This document shows positions 19,904 through 29,785 of a stretch of DNA of 64,000 bases, piece after piece. Under the pieces are notes generated by a model. The model was not told where the DNA came from. It saw only the letters and a program-made list of their open reading frames with translations, and did no database searches. Made by a program: the position numbers and the translations under genes. This DNA comes from Streptococcaceae bacterium AM104-57 (GTDB lineage: Bacteria; Bacillota; Bacilli; Lactobacillales; Streptococcaceae): positions 7,436 through 71,435 of the forward strand of contig JAQDPW010000010.1 in assembly GCA_027659245.1 (NCBI GenBank), in the 5' to 3' direction. Within the stretch, counting starts at the first letter, position 1; each line of letters opens with the position of its first letter.

Positions 19904-20884
19904 ATGGTTTTAACAGAAAATAAACTTGCTTGTATGCAAAAACTCTCTGATGAGAATGGTATCATCTCAGCTCTTGCTTTTGACCAACGTGGTGCTTTGA
20001 AACGCCTCATGGCTCAATACCAAACAGAAGAGCCAACAGTAGCTCAAATGGAAGAACTCAAAGTCTTGGTAGCAGATGAATTGACAAAATACGCTTCATC
20101 AATGCTTCTTGACCCTGAGTACGGACTTCCAGCGACTAAAGCTCTTGATCCAAATGCAGGTCTTCTCCTTGCTTATGAAAAAACTGGATATGATACTACA
20201 AGCACTAAACGTTTGCCAGACTGCTTGGATGTTTGGTCTGCAAAACGTATTAAGGAACAAGGAGCAGATGCTGTTAAGTTCTTGCTTTACTATGATGTAG
20301 ACAGCTCTGATGAACTCAATCAACAAAAACAAGCCTACATCGAACGTATCGGTTCTGAGTGTGTGGCAGAAGATATTCCATTCTTCCTTGAAATTCTTGC
20401 TTACGATGAAAAAATTGCTGATGCAGGTTCTGCAGAATACGCAAAAGTAAAACCACACAAAGTTATCGGTGCCATGAAAGTCTTCTCAGACCCACGCTTC
20501 AACATCGATGTCTTGAAAGTAGAAGTTCCAGTTAACGTGAAATACGTTGAAGGCTTTGGTGATGGAGAAATCGTTCATACACGTGAAGAAGCAGCTGCTT
20601 TCTTCAAAGCTCAAGATGAAGCAACTAACCTTCCATACATCTACTTGAGTGCAGGTGTATCCGCTAAACTCTTCCAAGAAACTCTTGTCTTTGCCCACGA
20701 ATCAGGCGCAAACTTCAACGGAGTTCTTTGTGGACGTGCAACATGGGCTGGATCAGTTGAAGCTTACATCAAAGATGGTGAAGCAGCAGCTCGTGAATGG
20801 TTGCGTACAACAGGATTTGAAAACATTGACGAACTTAATAAGGTTCTTCAAACAACAGCTACTTCATGGACTGAACGTGTGTAA
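19904..20884 (+). CDS. lacD: Tagatose 1,6-diphosphate aldolase
   Basis: The 326-residue class I aldolase splits tagatose 1,6-bisphosphate into dihydroxyacetone phosphate and glyceraldehyde 3-phosphate. Family segments seen are [43 protein letters not shown] (with the likely Schiff-base Lys) and [19 protein letters not shown]. The length is that of streptococcal LacD. In some streptococci a LacD paralogue also acts as a regulator. It is the last gene of lacABCD. Confidence 0.96.
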   Translation: MVLTENKLACMQKLSDENGIISALAFDQRGALKRLMAQYQTEEPTVAQMEELKVLVADELTKYASSMLLDPEYGLPATKALDPNAGLLLAYEKTGYDTTSTKRLPDCLDVWSAKRIKEQGADAVKFLLYYDVDSSDELNQQKQAYIERIGSECVAEDIPFFLEILAYDEKIADAGSAEYAKVKPHKVIGAMKVFSDPRFNIDVLKVEVPVNVKYVEGFGDGEIVHTREEAAAFFKAQDEATNLPYIYLSAGVSAKLFQETLVFAHESGANFNGVLCGRATWAGSVEAYIKDGEAAAREWLRTTGFENIDELNKVLQTTATSWTERV

Positions 20885-20946
20885 ACTTCCCCCTTTATGT
20901 CCAAAAACCTAGTAAAAAAACTTTAAAACATTTTAAAAAAGTTGTA

Positions 20947-20983
20947 TGTAAAGGTTTACAAAATAAAAATCTTGTGCTATACT
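20947..20983 (+). promoter_or_regulatory. lacTFEG promoter with cre-like palindrome
   Basis: TTTACA (20955-20960), 17 bases and TATACT (20978-20983) with an extended TGC before it. TGTAAAGGTTTACA (20947-20960) is a palindrome that matches cre at all but one fixed position and covers the -35 box, which points to CcpA repression. Confidence 0.75.
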
Positions 20984-21004
20984 TAAGTTACAAGTTAATA
21001 CAAA

Positions 21005-21086
21005 GTGAGTGTTACTAAGTAATATTAGGCATGATCACAGATGACTCAGAGCTATATTTTCTGAACTCATTTGTGGTCATTTTTTA
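21005..21086 (+). promoter_or_regulatory. LacT antiterminator target (RAT) and leader terminator
   Basis: GTGAGTGTTACTAAGTAATA then TTAGGCATGATCAC has the shape of a BglG-type ribonucleic antiterminator: GTTACT in the 5' arm and AGGCA in the 3' arm. It overlaps a long terminator stem, ATGATCACAGATGACTCAGA (21031-21050) pairing with TCTGAACTCATTTGTGGTCAT (21060-21080), followed by six T residues. LacT bound to the RAT would prevent the terminator, letting transcription reach lacTFEG. Confidence 0.8.
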
Positions 21087-21124
21087 TGCTCACAAAACTT
21101 AAATAATAGGGCAAGGAGGTTGCC

Positions 21125-21961
21125 ATGTATCGGATATTAAATCCAATGAATAACAATGTTTCTCTCGTGCGGAATAGCAAAGGAGAGGAGTTAATCGTAA
21201 TTGGTAAGGGTATTTCATTCGGTAAGAAGAAGGGAGATTTGATTTCTGAGGATCAGGTTGAAAAAGTTTTTCGGATGAAAACAGAAGAGTCGCGAGAAAA
21301 TTTTATGGCTCTTCTCAAGGATGTACCGCTTGATTTTATTACGGTCACTTATGAGATTATTGATAATCTTTCTAAAAAATATCAATATCCTGTCCAAGAG
21401 TATCTATACGTCACTCTGACAGACCATATCTATTGTTCTTATCAGGCTATTAGCCAAGGACGCTATAAAGATAGTAACTTGCCTGACATTTCTGCCAAAT
21501 ATCCTATCGCTTTTCAAATTGCACAAGAAGCTTTTGAAATTTATCGTCAAAAACTGACAGAAAATTTTCCTAAAGACGAAATCAATCGTATCGCTTATCA
21601 TTTCATAAACGCCGAAGGTGAGAATGAAGTCGAAGTTGTTGAGTCAATTGATAAGAGAAAGGAAATTTTAAAGAGGGTCGAAAGCGTTTTGAAGAGTTAT
21701 AAAATCCAGCGAACACCTGAAAATAATAATTTCTATGACCGCTTTATGATTCATCTAAATTATTTTTTGGATTATCTGGATCGTAGTCGCGATGATAATC
21801 AATCCTTGCTCGATATGGAAGAACATATAAAGAATACCTATCCAGAAGCATTCGAGATTGGTAGTAAAATTTATGAGGTCATTGCTCAGGAAACTGGTCT
21901 TGACCTCTACAAGAGTGAACGAGTTTATCTTGTTCTACACATCCAACGTTTATTGTCATAA
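21125..21961 (+). CDS. lacT: BglG-family transcription antiterminator LacT
   Basis: The 278-residue protein has an N-terminal CAT RNA-binding domain (about 1-55: MYRILNPMNNNVSLVRN..EELIVIGKGISFGKK) and two PRD domains with phosphorylatable histidines (PRD1 in TLTDHIYCSYQ and IAYHFINAEGEN; PRD2 in FMIHLNYFLDYL and YLVLHIQRLL). The PRDs sense PTS status: the lactose EII inhibits LacT when sugar is absent. A GCAAGGAGG lies before the ATG. The matching RAT-terminator is directly upstream, so it controls its own operon. Confidence 0.94.
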   Translation: MYRILNPMNNNVSLVRNSKGEELIVIGKGISFGKKKGDLISEDQVEKVFRMKTEESRENFMALLKDVPLDFITVTYEIIDNLSKKYQYPVQEYLYVTLTDHIYCSYQAISQGRYKDSNLPDISAKYPIAFQIAQEAFEIYRQKLTENFPKDEINRIAYHFINAEGENEVEVVESIDKRKEILKRVESVLKSYKIQRTPENNNFYDRFMIHLNYFLDYLDRSRDDNQSLLDMEEHIKNTYPEAFEIGSKIYEVIAQETGLDLYKSERVYLVLHIQRLLS

Positions 21962-21996
21962 CGCTTTAATAAAAAATATATAAGGAGAAATCTATC

Positions 21997-22314
21997 ATGA
22001 ATAGAGAAGAAGTAACATTGTTAGGTTTTGAGATTGTTGCCTATGCTGGCGATGCTCGTTCAAAACTATTGGAAGCTTTGAAGGCTGCTGAAGCTGGTGA
22101 TTTTGCGAAAGCGGATAGCTTAGTTGAGGAAGCTGGTAGCTGTATCGCTGAAGCACACCACGCGCAAACTAGTCTTTTAACCAAGGAAGCTGCTGGTGAC
22201 GATTTGGCTTATAGCGTGACCATGATGCATGGCCAAGATCACCTGATGACAACTATCTTGCTAAAAGATTTGATGCACCATTTAATTGAACTTTATAAAA
22301 GAGGAGCTAAATAA
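21997..22314 (+). CDS. lacF: PTS lactose-specific IIA
   Basis: The 105-residue helical IIA-Lac forms trimers and carries phosphate on His78 ([13 protein letters not shown]); the usual Asp81 is present. It starts [25 protein letters not shown]. It passes phosphate to the IIB domain of LacE. Its stop overlaps the lacE ATG by one base (taATG). Confidence 0.96.
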   Translation: MNREEVTLLGFEIVAYAGDARSKLLEALKAAEAGDFAKADSLVEEAGSCIAEAHHAQTSLLTKEAAGDDLAYSVTMMHGQDHLMTTILLKDLMHHLIELYKRGAK

Positions 22315-24002
22315 TGAATAAGTTAATTGCCTTTATCGAGAAAGGGAAGCCTTTCTTTGAAAAACTATCTCGAAATATCTATCTTCGTGCTATTCGTGAT
22401 GGATTTATCGCTGGAATGCCAGTCATTCTCTTCTCAAGTATTTTTATCTTGATTGCTTTTGTTCCAAACTCTTGGGGCTTTAAATGGTCTGATGAAGTAG
22501 TAGCACTTTTGATGAAACCTTACAGCTACTCTATGGGGATTCTAGCAGTCTTGGTAGCTGGTACCACTGCTAAATCTTTAACAGACTCCGTCAATCGTAG
22601 TATGGAGAAAACCAACCAAATCAACTATATGTCAACGCTATTGGCGGCTATTGTTGGTTTGCTGATGTTAGCAGCTGATCCTATTGAAAATGGTCTAGCT
22701 ACTGGATTCTTGGGGACAAAAGGTTTGCTTTCAGCCTTCCTTGCTGCCTTTGTTACTGTAGCCATCTATAAGGTTTGTGTGAAGAACAACGTCACTATTC
22801 GTATGCCTGACGAAGTTCCACCAAATATCTCACAAGTCTTTAAAGATGTGATTCCATTCACTCTATCTGTTGTTTCTCTTTATGCTCTTGATTTACTAGC
22901 TCGTCATTTTGTTGGTGCAAGCGTAGCTGAATCAATCGGTAAATTCTTTGCACCATTATTCTCTGCTGCTGATGGCTATCTTGGTATTACCATTATCTTT
23001 GGTGCCTTTGCCTTCTTCTGGTTTGTCGGTATTCACGGCCCTTCTATCGTTGAGCCTGCAATTGCTGCTATTACATATGCCAATGCTGAAGTAAATATGA
23101 ACCTTCTTCAACAAGGTATGCACGCTGACAAGATCCTTACATCTGGTACACAAATGTTTATCGTCACTATGGGTGGTACAGGAGCAACTCTTGTGGTTCC
23201 ATTCATGTTTATGTGGATGTGTAAGTCTAAGCGTAATCGTGCCATCGGACGTGCTTCAGTAGTTCCAACCTTCTTCGGTGTAAATGAACCAATCTTGTTT
23301 GGTGCACCACTAGTATTGAATCCAATCTTCTTCATTCCATTTATCTTCGCACCTATTGCAAACGTATGGATCTTTAAGTTCTTTATCGAAACTCTTGGCA
23401 TGAACTCATTTACTGCCAACCTTCCATGGACTACACCAGGACCTCTTGGTATTGTTCTTGGTACAAACTTCCAGTTCTTATCATTCGCTCTTGCAGCATT
23501 ATTAATTGTAGTAGATATTGTTATCTACTATCCATTCCTCAAGGTTTATGATGAACAAATTCTTGAAGAAGAACGTTCAGGTAAAGCTAATGATGAATTA
23601 AAAGAAAAAGTAGCCGCAAACTTCAATACTGCTAAAGCTGATGCTATCCTTGAAAAAGCTGGAGTAGAATCAGCACAAAATACAATTACAGAAGAAACCA
23701 ACGTACTCGTTCTCTGTGCAGGTGGTGGAACAAGTGGACTTCTTGCCAATGCTTTGAATAAAGCCGCTGCAGAATACAATGTTCCTGTGAAGGCCGCTGC
23801 TGGTAGTTACGGTGCTCACCGTGAAATGTTGCCAGAATTTGACCTTGTTATCCTTGCTCCTCAAGTAGCTTCAAACTATGAGGACATGAAGGCTGAAACA
23901 GATAAACTTGGAATCAAATTGGCTAAGACTGAAGGAGCTCAATACATCAAGTTGACTCGTGATGGACAAGGTGCTCTAGCTTTTGTTCAAGCGCAATTCG
24001 AT

Positions 24003-24005
<3 letters not shown>
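22314..24005 (+). CDS. lacE: PTS lactose-specific IIC-IIB
   Basis: The 563-residue fused permease has an N-terminal EIIC (about 1-410, eight to ten membrane segments, [18 protein letters not shown] and [18 protein letters not shown]) and a C-terminal IIB domain with Cys468 in [15 protein letters not shown]. It imports lactose and releases lactose 6-phosphate to LacG. The length is normal. The stop codon is the first base pair of a strong hairpin, and a 213-base hairpin-rich gap separates it from lacG. Confidence 0.96.
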
Positions 24006-25625
<1,620 letters not shown>

Positions 25626-25667
25626 TACAACTAGTTATTAGGTATAGAATTTAAGCGAGGAACGTTT

Positions 25668-25922
25668 ATGCTCAAAGATTTTATCAAATCAATCTATGAA
25701 AAAGTTTATATTATTAACTTTGAACATTGCTCTCATGTACCATCCTTGACCAAGGAGCAACTTGCAAGTCTTGGAAAATGGTATGTCTCTACGGGTAAGG
25801 AGTGGATTTGTCATTCAGACTATGAATTTGAAGAATTTCAAAAGCTATTCTTAAATTTTGTCAACGCAGAAGATAAGGATAACATTTCCTTTGTTTCGGA
25901 TTTTATGCCATTTCAACACTAA
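25668..25922 (+). CDS. Small hypothetical protein after lacG
   Basis: An 84-residue reading frame starts with ATG after GCGAGGAACG. It is mildly acidic with no signal peptide or membrane segment (MLKDFIKSIYEKVYIINFEHCSHVPSLTKEQLASLGKWYVS...). The family is not recognised. It lies 42 bases after lacG and before a good terminator, so it is likely the last gene of the lacTFEG transcript. Compact size and a reasonable ribosome site support it being real. Confidence 0.6.
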   Translation: MLKDFIKSIYEKVYIINFEHCSHVPSLTKEQLASLGKWYVSTGKEWICHSDYEFEEFQKLFLNFVNAEDKDNISFVSDFMPFQH

Positions 25923-25930
25923 AATATTAT

Positions 25931-25972
25931 AAAGAGGAATCTATCTCATACTAGGAGATATTCCTCTTTTTT
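25931..25972 (+). terminator. Terminator of the lacTFEG operon
   Basis: AAAGAGGAATCTATCTC pairs with GGAGATATTCCTCTTT, leaving one bulged base and a short loop, then a T tract. Confidence 0.9.
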
Positions 25973-26004
25973 ATCTAGATTTTACCTAAAAGACAAAAAA
26001 ATTC

Positions 26005-26058
26005 TTGACAGATTTATGTTATAGGAGTAAACTATTAACTAGTTAAATAACTGGTTAA
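26005..26058 (+). promoter_or_regulatory. Promoter with two AdcR boxes upstream of the first pht gene
   Basis: TTGACA (26005-26010), 17 bases and TAAACT (26028-26033). Directly downstream are TTAACTAGTTAA (26035-26046), a perfect match to the AdcR palindrome TTAACYRGTTAA, and ATAACTGGTTAA (26047-26058), one base off. Zinc-bound AdcR there would block transcription. Confidence 0.85.
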
Positions 26059-26151
26059 GTACATAAAGAGGTAACTCACTCTCTCAAATCTTGTTTGAAA
26101 TATAGAAAATAGGAGGAGTTTTAAAAGTGAGTTATTTTTTTAAATAGATAT

Positions 26152-26163
26152 TTAACTGGTTGA
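26152..26163 (+). promoter_or_regulatory. Third AdcR-like box, near the first pht gene
   Basis: TTAACTGGTTGA is one base off the AdcR palindrome and lies 68 bases before the ATG, well downstream of the promoter. Confidence 0.6.
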
Positions 26164-26230
26164 GGAAGTTCTTTAGGAAAAAGTGTAGTTCTTTCTTTAA
26201 CAAATAAGCGAAAATAGAAAGTGTGTTTAG

Positions 26231-28693
26231 ATGAAAATCAATAAAAAATATGTTCTTGGTTCGGTAGCTCTTTTAGCATTAAGCCTTTCCAGTTATGAAC
26301 TGGGGCGTTACCAAGCGGTACAGACTAGCAAAGAGTCTAATCGTGTGTCTTATATAGAAGGGAATCAGGCTAGTGCTAAGACTGAAAATCTGACGCCTGA
26401 TGAGGTTAGTCAGCGAGAAGGTATTAATGCAGAACAGATTGTCGTTAAGATTACCGATCAAGGCTACGTAACTTCACATGGAGACCATTATCATTACTAT
26501 AATGGCAAGGTTCCTTATGATGCTATTATTAGCGAGGAGCTCCTGATGAAGGATTCGAATTATCAGTTGAAGGATTCAGACATTGTCAATGAAATCAAGG
26601 GTGGCTATGTGATTAAGGTAGACGGGAAATACTATGTTTACCTCAAGGATGTAGCACATGCTGATAATGTTCGAACAAAAGAAGAAATTACTCGTCAGAA
26701 GCAAGAACACGGACATGGTAGTGGAACAAAAGTTAGCAATGAAGTTACCCTAGCAAGGGCTCAGGGACGTTATACAACGGATGACGGCTATGTTTTTAAT
26801 GCAAGTGATATTATTGAGGATACTGGCGATGCTTACATCGTTCCACATGGCAATCACTTCCATTATATTCCTAAAAGTGACTTGTCTGCCAGTGAATTAG
26901 CTGCAGCTCGAGCCTTCCTATCTGGTAGAAGTGGTCAATCGAATACGCCTACTTATCGCCGTACCAATAACAACAGTAGTAGTTACGATGTAGATAGATG
27001 GACCCCATCCTATAATAATCAAGGCAACAGCTATACGAATACGAACACAGCTAACAACAGTAGCGACGATAGCCAAGCAAGTCAGAGTGATGAGGATATT
27101 GATAGCCTTCTGAAACAACTTTATGCCTTGCCGCTCAGTCAACGACATGTGGAATCAGATGGGCTTGTCTTTGATCCAGCGCAAATTACAAGAAAAACTG
27201 CGAATGGTGTTGCAGTGCCACACGGAGATCATTACCACTTTATCCCTTATTCTCAAATGTCTGATTTAGAGCAGAAGATTGCGAGAATGATTTCAGTTAA
27301 AAATCAAGGGAATATTTCAGCGCCTGGAGCAGCTAGTTTACGGCCAAATCCTACATTAAAACCAGTTCCACAGCCCGTCCCAAATCCGCAACCAGCACCA
27401 GTTCCACTTCCTGATAACCATTCTAATGAGGAGCTTGCCAAACAAGTAGTCAGAAAAGTTGGTCAGGGGTATGTCCTAGAAGAAAAGGGAGTTTTACGTT
27501 ATGTCTTGACTAAGGATTTGTCTAAAGAGAATCTTATAGCTTTTGAGAAAGAGCTGAATAAGGTGGCTACACCATCTCATACCTTGGCAGATAAGAAACG
27601 CACAGTCGCTCCTCGAGATCAGGAATTCTATGATAAGGCTTATAGTTTGTTGGAGCAAACACATAAGAACTTACTTGAAAACAAGGGGCGGATGTCTGAC
27701 TTCCAAACTTTAGATCAATTGCTAGAAAGATTAAATGATGAACATGTAAACAAGGTAGCTTTTGTAGATGATTTGCTTAAATTTATTGCACCGATTAGTC
27801 ATCCAGAACGGCTTGACAAGCCGAACGCTCAAATTGAGTATAGTGAAGATGAAGTTCGTGTAGCTCAGCTAGCGGATAAGTACACAACATCGGATGGTTA
27901 TATCTTTGATGCCCATGATATTATCAGTGACGAGGGAGATGCTTATGTAACGCCACATATGGGTCATAGTCATTGGATAGGTAAGGATAGTTTGTCCGAT
28001 AAAGAAAAATCCGAGGCTCAAGCCTATACCAAAGAGAAAAATATCAACCCTCCATCTGAAGATAGTGCGACCCAGGCAAATCCAAATGGGGAAAGCGCAG
28101 CATCCATTTATGAACGCGTTAAAGGTGAAAAACGAATTCCCTTGGTTCGTTTACCTTATAATGTTGAACATACTGTAGCAGTAAAAAATGGTAATCTGAT
28201 TATTCCTCACAAGGATCATTACCATAATATCAAGTTCGCTTGGTTTGATGATAAATCGTACAAGGCACCGAATGGTTATAGTCTTGAAGACTTATTCGCA
28301 ACGATTAAGTACTATGTAGAACATCCAGATGAACGTCCACATTCAAATGATGGTTGGGGAAATGCTAGCGAGCATGTCTTGGGTAAAAAAGATAATAGTC
28401 AAGATCCTACTAATAACTATAAACCAGAGGAAGAACCTGAAGAGGAAAGTCCTGTTGAACCAGAAGAACCACAGGTTGAGACTGAAAAGGTAGAAGCTAA
28501 GCTAAAAGAAGCAGAGGAACTATTAAAGACAGTCACAGATGCAAGCCTTAAATCCAATGCTAGCGAAACCTTGGTTGGTTTGCGAAATAATCTGACTTTG
28601 GGAACTATGGATAACAATGGTATTATGGCTCAAGCTGAAAATCTCACAGCCTTACTAAAAAATAGTAAGCCTAAAACAAGTCAAAACGATTAA
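26231..28693 (+). CDS. Histidine-triad surface protein, PhtA/B/D type
   Basis: The 820-residue exported protein starts MKINKKYVLGSVALLALSLSSYELGRYQA, a signal-like hydrophobic segment of the Pht family. Five HxxHxH triads are seen near residues 83 (HGDHYH), 206 (HGNHFH), 331 (HGDHYH), 576 (HMGHSH) and 660 (HKDHYH). A Pro-rich linker lies near 375-400, an acidic Glu/Pro region near 735-755, and the C-terminus (AKLKEAEELLKTVTDAS...LRNNLTLGTMDNN) resembles PhtA/B/D. Pht proteins bind zinc and cooperate with AdcAII; in pneumococcus they are also linked to adhesion and complement evasion. No LPxTG anchor is present. AdcR boxes upstream suggest induction by zinc limitation. Confidence 0.92.
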   Translation: MKINKKYVLGSVALLALSLSSYELGRYQAVQTSKESNRVSYIEGNQASAKTENLTPDEVSQREGINAEQIVVKITDQGYVTSHGDHYHYYNGKVPYDAIISEELLMKDSNYQLKDSDIVNEIKGGYVIKVDGKYYVYLKDVAHADNVRTKEEITRQKQEHGHGSGTKVSNEVTLARAQGRYTTDDGYVFNASDIIEDTGDAYIVPHGNHFHYIPKSDLSASELAAARAFLSGRSGQSNTPTYRRTNNNSSSYDVDRWTPSYNNQGNSYTNTNTANNSSDDSQASQSDEDIDSLLKQLYALPLSQRHVESDGLVFDPAQITRKTANGVAVPHGDHYHFIPYSQMSDLEQKIARMISVKNQGNISAPGAASLRPNPTLKPVPQPVPNPQPAPVPLPDNHSNEELAKQVVRKVGQGYVLEEKGVLRYVLTKDLSKENLIAFEKELNKVATPSHTLADKKRTVAPRDQEFYDKAYSLLEQTHKNLLENKGRMSDFQTLDQLLERLNDEHVNKVAFVDDLLKFIAPISHPERLDKPNAQIEYSEDEVRVAQLADKYTTSDGYIFDAHDIISDEGDAYVTPHMGHSHWIGKDSLSDKEKSEAQAYTKEKNINPPSEDSATQANPNGESAASIYERVKGEKRIPLVRLPYNVEHTVAVKNGNLIIPHKDHYHNIKFAWFDDKSYKAPNGYSLEDLFATIKYYVEHPDERPHSNDGWGNASEHVLGKKDNSQDPTNNYKPEEEPEEESPVEPEEPQVETEKVEAKLKEAEELLKTVTDASLKSNASETLVGLRNNLTLGTMDNNGIMAQAENLTALLKNSKPKTSQND

Positions 28694-28715
28694 AATTCGT
28701 GAGTTAAAAATAACC

Positions 28716-28753
28716 AGTGAGAACTGAAAATGAAATCTAGTTCTCACTTTTTT
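28716..28753 (+). terminator. Terminator after the first pht gene
   Basis: AGTGAGAACT (28716-28725) pairs with AGTTCTCACT (28739-28748), followed by six T residues. Confidence 0.88.
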
Positions 28754-28774
28754 CATGAAAATGCATAAAAAATA

Positions 28775-28828
28775 TTGACATTTTAAATTTTTAGGAGTAA
28801 AATGTTTACTAGTTAATTAAATGGTTAA
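28775..28828 (+). promoter_or_regulatory. AdcR-controlled promoter, first adcAII-pht unit
   Basis: TTGACA (28775-28780), 17 bases and TAAAAT (28798-28803), then TTTACTAGTTAA (28805-28816) and TTAAATGGTTAA (28817-28828), each one base off the AdcR palindrome. The layout equals that upstream of the first pht gene and of the second adcAII copy. Confidence 0.82.
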
Positions 28829-28848
28829 ATACTAATTAAGGAGTTGTT

Positions 28849-29778
28849 ATGAAAAAAAGAAGTATCCTATGGCTTATGCTTGCCTTCCTTGCTCTTGTAT
28901 TAGGAGCTTGTGGACAAAAGACCGGTCAAGACAAGAGTGATGAAACTAAGGGAATGAAAATTGTGACCAGTTTTTATCCTATCTATGCCATGGTCAAGGA
29001 AGTATCTGGTGACTTGAATGATGTTCGAATGATTCAGTCAAGTAGCGGAATTCACTCCTTTGAACCTTCGGCAAATGACATCGCGGCCATCTATGATGCA
29101 GATGTCTTTGTTTACCATTCGCATACGCTCGAATCTTGGGCAGGAAGTTTAGATCCCAATCTAAAAAAATCTAAAGTGAAGGTTTTAGAGGCTTCAGAGG
29201 GAATGACTTTAGACCGCGTCCCAGGGCTAGAAGATGTGGAAGCAGGAGATGGAGTTGATGAAAAAACGCTCTATGACCCTCATACATGGCTAGATCCTGA
29301 AAAAGCTGGCGAAGAAGCGCAAATTATCGCTGATAAACTTTCAGAGGTGGATAGTGAGCATAAAGAAACTTACCAGAAAAATGCGCAAGCCTTTATCAAA
29401 AAAGCTCAAGAATTGACTAAGAAATTCCAACCTAAATTTGAAAAAGCGAGTCAGAAAACATTTGTAACCCAACATACAGCCTTTTCTTATCTAGCTAAGC
29501 GATTTGGACTTAATCAACTTGGTATTGCAGGTATCTCTCCTGAACAAGAACCAAGTCCAAGACAACTAACAGAAATTCAGGAATTTGTTAAAACCTATAA
29601 GGTTAAAACGATTTTTACAGAAAGCAATGCTTCATCTAAGGTAGCTGAAACTCTTGTCAAATCAACAGGTGTGGGTCTTAAAACTCTGAATCCTTTAGAG
29701 GCAGACCCACAAAATGACAAGACTTATTTAGAAAACCTTGAAGAAAATATGAGTGTTCTAGCAGAAGAATTGAAATGA
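28849..29778 (+). CDS. adcAII: Zinc-binding lipoprotein AdcAII/Lmb, copy 1
   Basis: The 309-residue lipoprotein has signal peptide MKKRSILWLMLAFLALVLGAC with lipobox LGAC. It is a cluster A-I (TroA/ZnuA-like) solute-binding protein that captures zinc for an ABC importer and takes it from Pht proteins. Likely ligands are the histidines in SGIHSFEP, DPHTWLDP and TQHTAFSY and a Glu in IFTESNAS. It lacks the His-rich loop of AdcA. No ABC permease or ATPase is nearby, so it must use the Adc transporter encoded elsewhere. pht copy 2 begins eight bases later. Confidence 0.93.
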   Translation: MKKRSILWLMLAFLALVLGACGQKTGQDKSDETKGMKIVTSFYPIYAMVKEVSGDLNDVRMIQSSSGIHSFEPSANDIAAIYDADVFVYHSHTLESWAGSLDPNLKKSKVKVLEASEGMTLDRVPGLEDVEAGDGVDEKTLYDPHTWLDPEKAGEEAQIIADKLSEVDSEHKETYQKNAQAFIKKAQELTKKFQPKFEKASQKTFVTQHTAFSYLAKRFGLNQLGIAGISPEQEPSPRQLTEIQEFVKTYKVKTIFTESNASSKVAETLVKSTGVGLKTLNPLEADPQNDKTYLENLEENMSVLAEELK

Positions 29779-29785
29779 GGAAAGA

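Noticed and set aside
27034-27041. TACGAATA, like a competence (ComX) box
   Set aside because: It is inside the first pht coding region in a Tyr/Asn/Thr-rich linker, with no gene start downstream.
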